A DNA stretch of 64,000 bases from Saccharomycopsis fibuligera x Saccharomycopsis cf. fibuligera (Eukaryota > Ascomycota > Saccharomycetes > Ascoideales > Saccharomycopsidaceae). Under the pieces are notes generated by a model, which was given only the letters and a program-made list of their open reading frames with translations, did no database searches and had not been told where the DNA came from. Where the stretch lies: NCBI GenBank assembly GCA_001936135.1, contig CP012817.1:558001-622000 (forward strand), in the 5' to 3' direction. How positions within the stretch are numbered: the stretch's first letter is position 1; each line of letters opens with the position of its first letter. Made by a program: the position numbers and the translations under genes. This document shows positions 62,516 to 64,000 of this stretch, in pieces.

Positions 62516-62520
62516 GTCAG

Positions 62521-63665
62521 GGGTAAAGTCGTACACGTCTTTACACATCTGGTCACATAAGGAGGAATATTTCACGCGCAGTCATGTGATTAAACTGCCT
62601 CCCAATAACATCAACTTTTGACTTTTGCGGAGACATTGGCTCAGAGGAAACACATGAACTTATGGTCTAGAAAACCTGCGATGGTCTCTGGCAGGAAAAG
62701 AATAATATATATCGCGCAGTGATAATGCTCCCTTGGAGTATCGGTCTCAAAAATGGGCCAATCACGAAAATTCGCGGATACTGCAGCGTGACAAACAACC
62801 GCTTCGTGTCTACATTGCCCGCCCGCGACACGGCTGAGTACCTGGCAAGGTACTGGTGAAGAATTAGCAGACGTTTCAACCGATGTTTAGTGCAATGGCA
62901 CATCAACGATTGAAACACCAATGCCAGCATGAAAACGCAGGTCTTCTTCCATACCTTCAGCTTATGGTTGAGCAGTTACTTTAGACCGCTGCGTAGCTTT
63001 CCATGGTCTCAATGCGGACGCAGCTGAGATCTCAGCTCTGTTACCCGACCATGGATTCCGAATTGGGAAACTGGGAAGCGCGCTGCGTCGAAGAGTTGTC
63101 CCGGTTTATTGGGTAATTTATATCATTTCTGTTTTCCTATTGTGTGTTAATAGTGACGATCGCGGTAGCATTCTCCCGAAACAGAGGGGCGGTGCAGACG
63201 GGCGGCGCAGCGCAGAAGGATTAAAAAAGAAAAAATTGCCAAAGAAGCAAAAAACAACAACACAGGATTAGAGCGATTAATATCAGTGCTAAACAAAAAA
63301 TACTGCCAAACCACCATCAGTATCCCTACAGCTCCACCGCCATCAGCTATCAGAAACCCGTCACCCTCATAGCTGTCGCACTCGTTTCTGGCTATCCTTT
63401 GCTGAACCGCTGGGTCTCAAACATCTAAACAAAATACAACATCCCAAACCTGCCTGTCTTTTCACCTCACCACACTTTCCCTTTTTTACCCACTACAGCG
63501 TTTGTTTCATCCACTGGAAACCCCATAGAGTATCCAAATATCCACATTTTTCAGCGGCCAAAACCACCAAGGCAAAACACCTGTCTACGCTTCGCCATCC
63601 CACCTCCCAGCTAACCCCATCTTCTGTCTATCTTTCAACTACAAACGTAAGACGAGCTTCTCCTA
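62521..63665. promoter_or_regulatory. Spacer upstream of RAX1 with nested inverted repeats
   Basis: About 1.1 kb. It has a 16-bp perfect palindrome (63022-63037) between inverted CCATGGTC arms (63001-63008 and 63047-63054). The last 350 bp before RAX1 is C/A-rich leader-like DNA. No gene is called. Confidence 0.6.
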
Positions 63666-64000
63666 ATGACCACCCCGATAGCTAGCGATTCCAAAAATGA
63701 GATCGTGGTGCCTAATGTCGGCGGTACCGATATCAGAGAAACAAATAATTTGAAAATGAACCAGAATCTCAATTACGCCACTGACAACCCTATACATGCC
63801 ACCCTTACTGGGTCTTCTCTCAACGAATCCTACTATTCCAGCGAAAGGCTCAATCGTTTACCAACCTTGTTTGAAGTGTTGAACAAGAAAACTGAGTCTC
63901 CAGTCGATTTATGGTCTTTTTACGTGTTTATGAGGGACGAACAGCATGCTGTCGACTACTTGGATTTCTGGATCGACGTCGTCAGCCATTTGGCCTTGTG
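63666..64000 (+). CDS. RAX1: Rax1-like bud-site selection protein, 5' end only (runs off the window)
   Basis: The first 111 codons and two bases of a longer gene. After a disordered start, residues 64-109 give RLNRLPTLFEVLNKKTESP, VDLWSFYVFMRDEQHAVDYLDFWIDVVSHL. This matches the N-terminal RGS-like region of yeast Rax1 (LPTLYEVL...PLDLWTFYTFM...INYLDFWIDLM, from memory). Rax1 with Rax2 marks old bud sites for bipolar budding. The ATG at 63666 is the first in frame. The rest, including expected membrane helices, is outside the window. Confidence 0.87.
   Translation, partial: MTTPIASDSKNEIVVPNVGGTDIRETNNLKMNQNLNYATDNPIHATLTGSSLNESYYSSERLNRLPTLFEVLNKKTESPVDLWSFYVFMRDEQHAVDYLDFWIDVVSHLAL

Noticed and set aside
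62667-62930. 87-codon minus-strand ORF upstream of RAX1
   Set aside because: No motif, no family, lies in promoter DNA of a confident gene.

Overview
This is a 64-kb stretch of nuclear DNA from a budding yeast (Saccharomycotina). The evidence is the gene content (GCN4, SEC17, VAM6, SFH1, GWT1, ALG12, ZNG1, DGA1, KGD2, RVS161, RAX1 homologues), almost intronless genes, two short 5'-end introns with perfect TACTAAC branch points, long poly(dA:dT) tracts, and a tRNA-Thr gene with a solo LTR just upstream. Intergenic gaps of 1-2.9 kb are longer than in Saccharomyces. GCN4 has three upstream ORFs, as I recall for Candida albicans. In-frame CTG codons are absent from KGD2 and the PST2-like gene, and the few elsewhere lie at sites that would tolerate serine. 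A CUG-Ser clade yeast is therefore possible but not shown.

Layout. 0-6 kb: an orphan acidic protein with a SUMO-interaction-like motif, TRM8, and a spliced MFS sugar transporter with a long C-terminal tail. 6-18 kb: a 2.6-kb spacer with phased repeats, a Ser/Asn-rich protein with two KEN boxes, a TTTTA microsatellite, a 2.9-kb spacer ending in the GCN4 leader, GCN4, SFH1 and spliced SEC17. 18-38 kb: VAM6, a SENP8/NEDP1-like protease, two tandem PhiA-like secreted proteins, a GAC1-like PP1 subunit, an orphan secreted precursor of very uneven base composition, and DGA1. 38-51 kb: an M16 metalloprotease, ZNG1, GWT1 and ALG12 (a divergent pair), and a PST2-like quinone reductase. 51-64 kb: TFC6, a p24 protein, RVS161, a CYSTM protein, KGD2, tRNA-Thr(AGT), the solo LTR, and the 5' end of RAX1.

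Most genes are ordinary housekeeping genes: vesicle fusion and vacuolar tethering (SEC17, VAM6, the p24 protein), chromatin and transcription (SFH1, GCN4, TFC6), ER glycan and GPI synthesis (GWT1, ALG12), and carbon or lipid metabolism (transporter, GAC1, DGA1, KGD2). No single multi-gene novel system is visible. The items most worth a second look are the orphan secreted precursor (34.5-36.4 kb), the PhiA-like pair, the SENP8-like protease, the three-uORF GCN4 leader, the 22-bp repeats touching the RVS161 start codon, the 24-bp palindrome upstream of GAC1, and several short repeat arrays in spacers.
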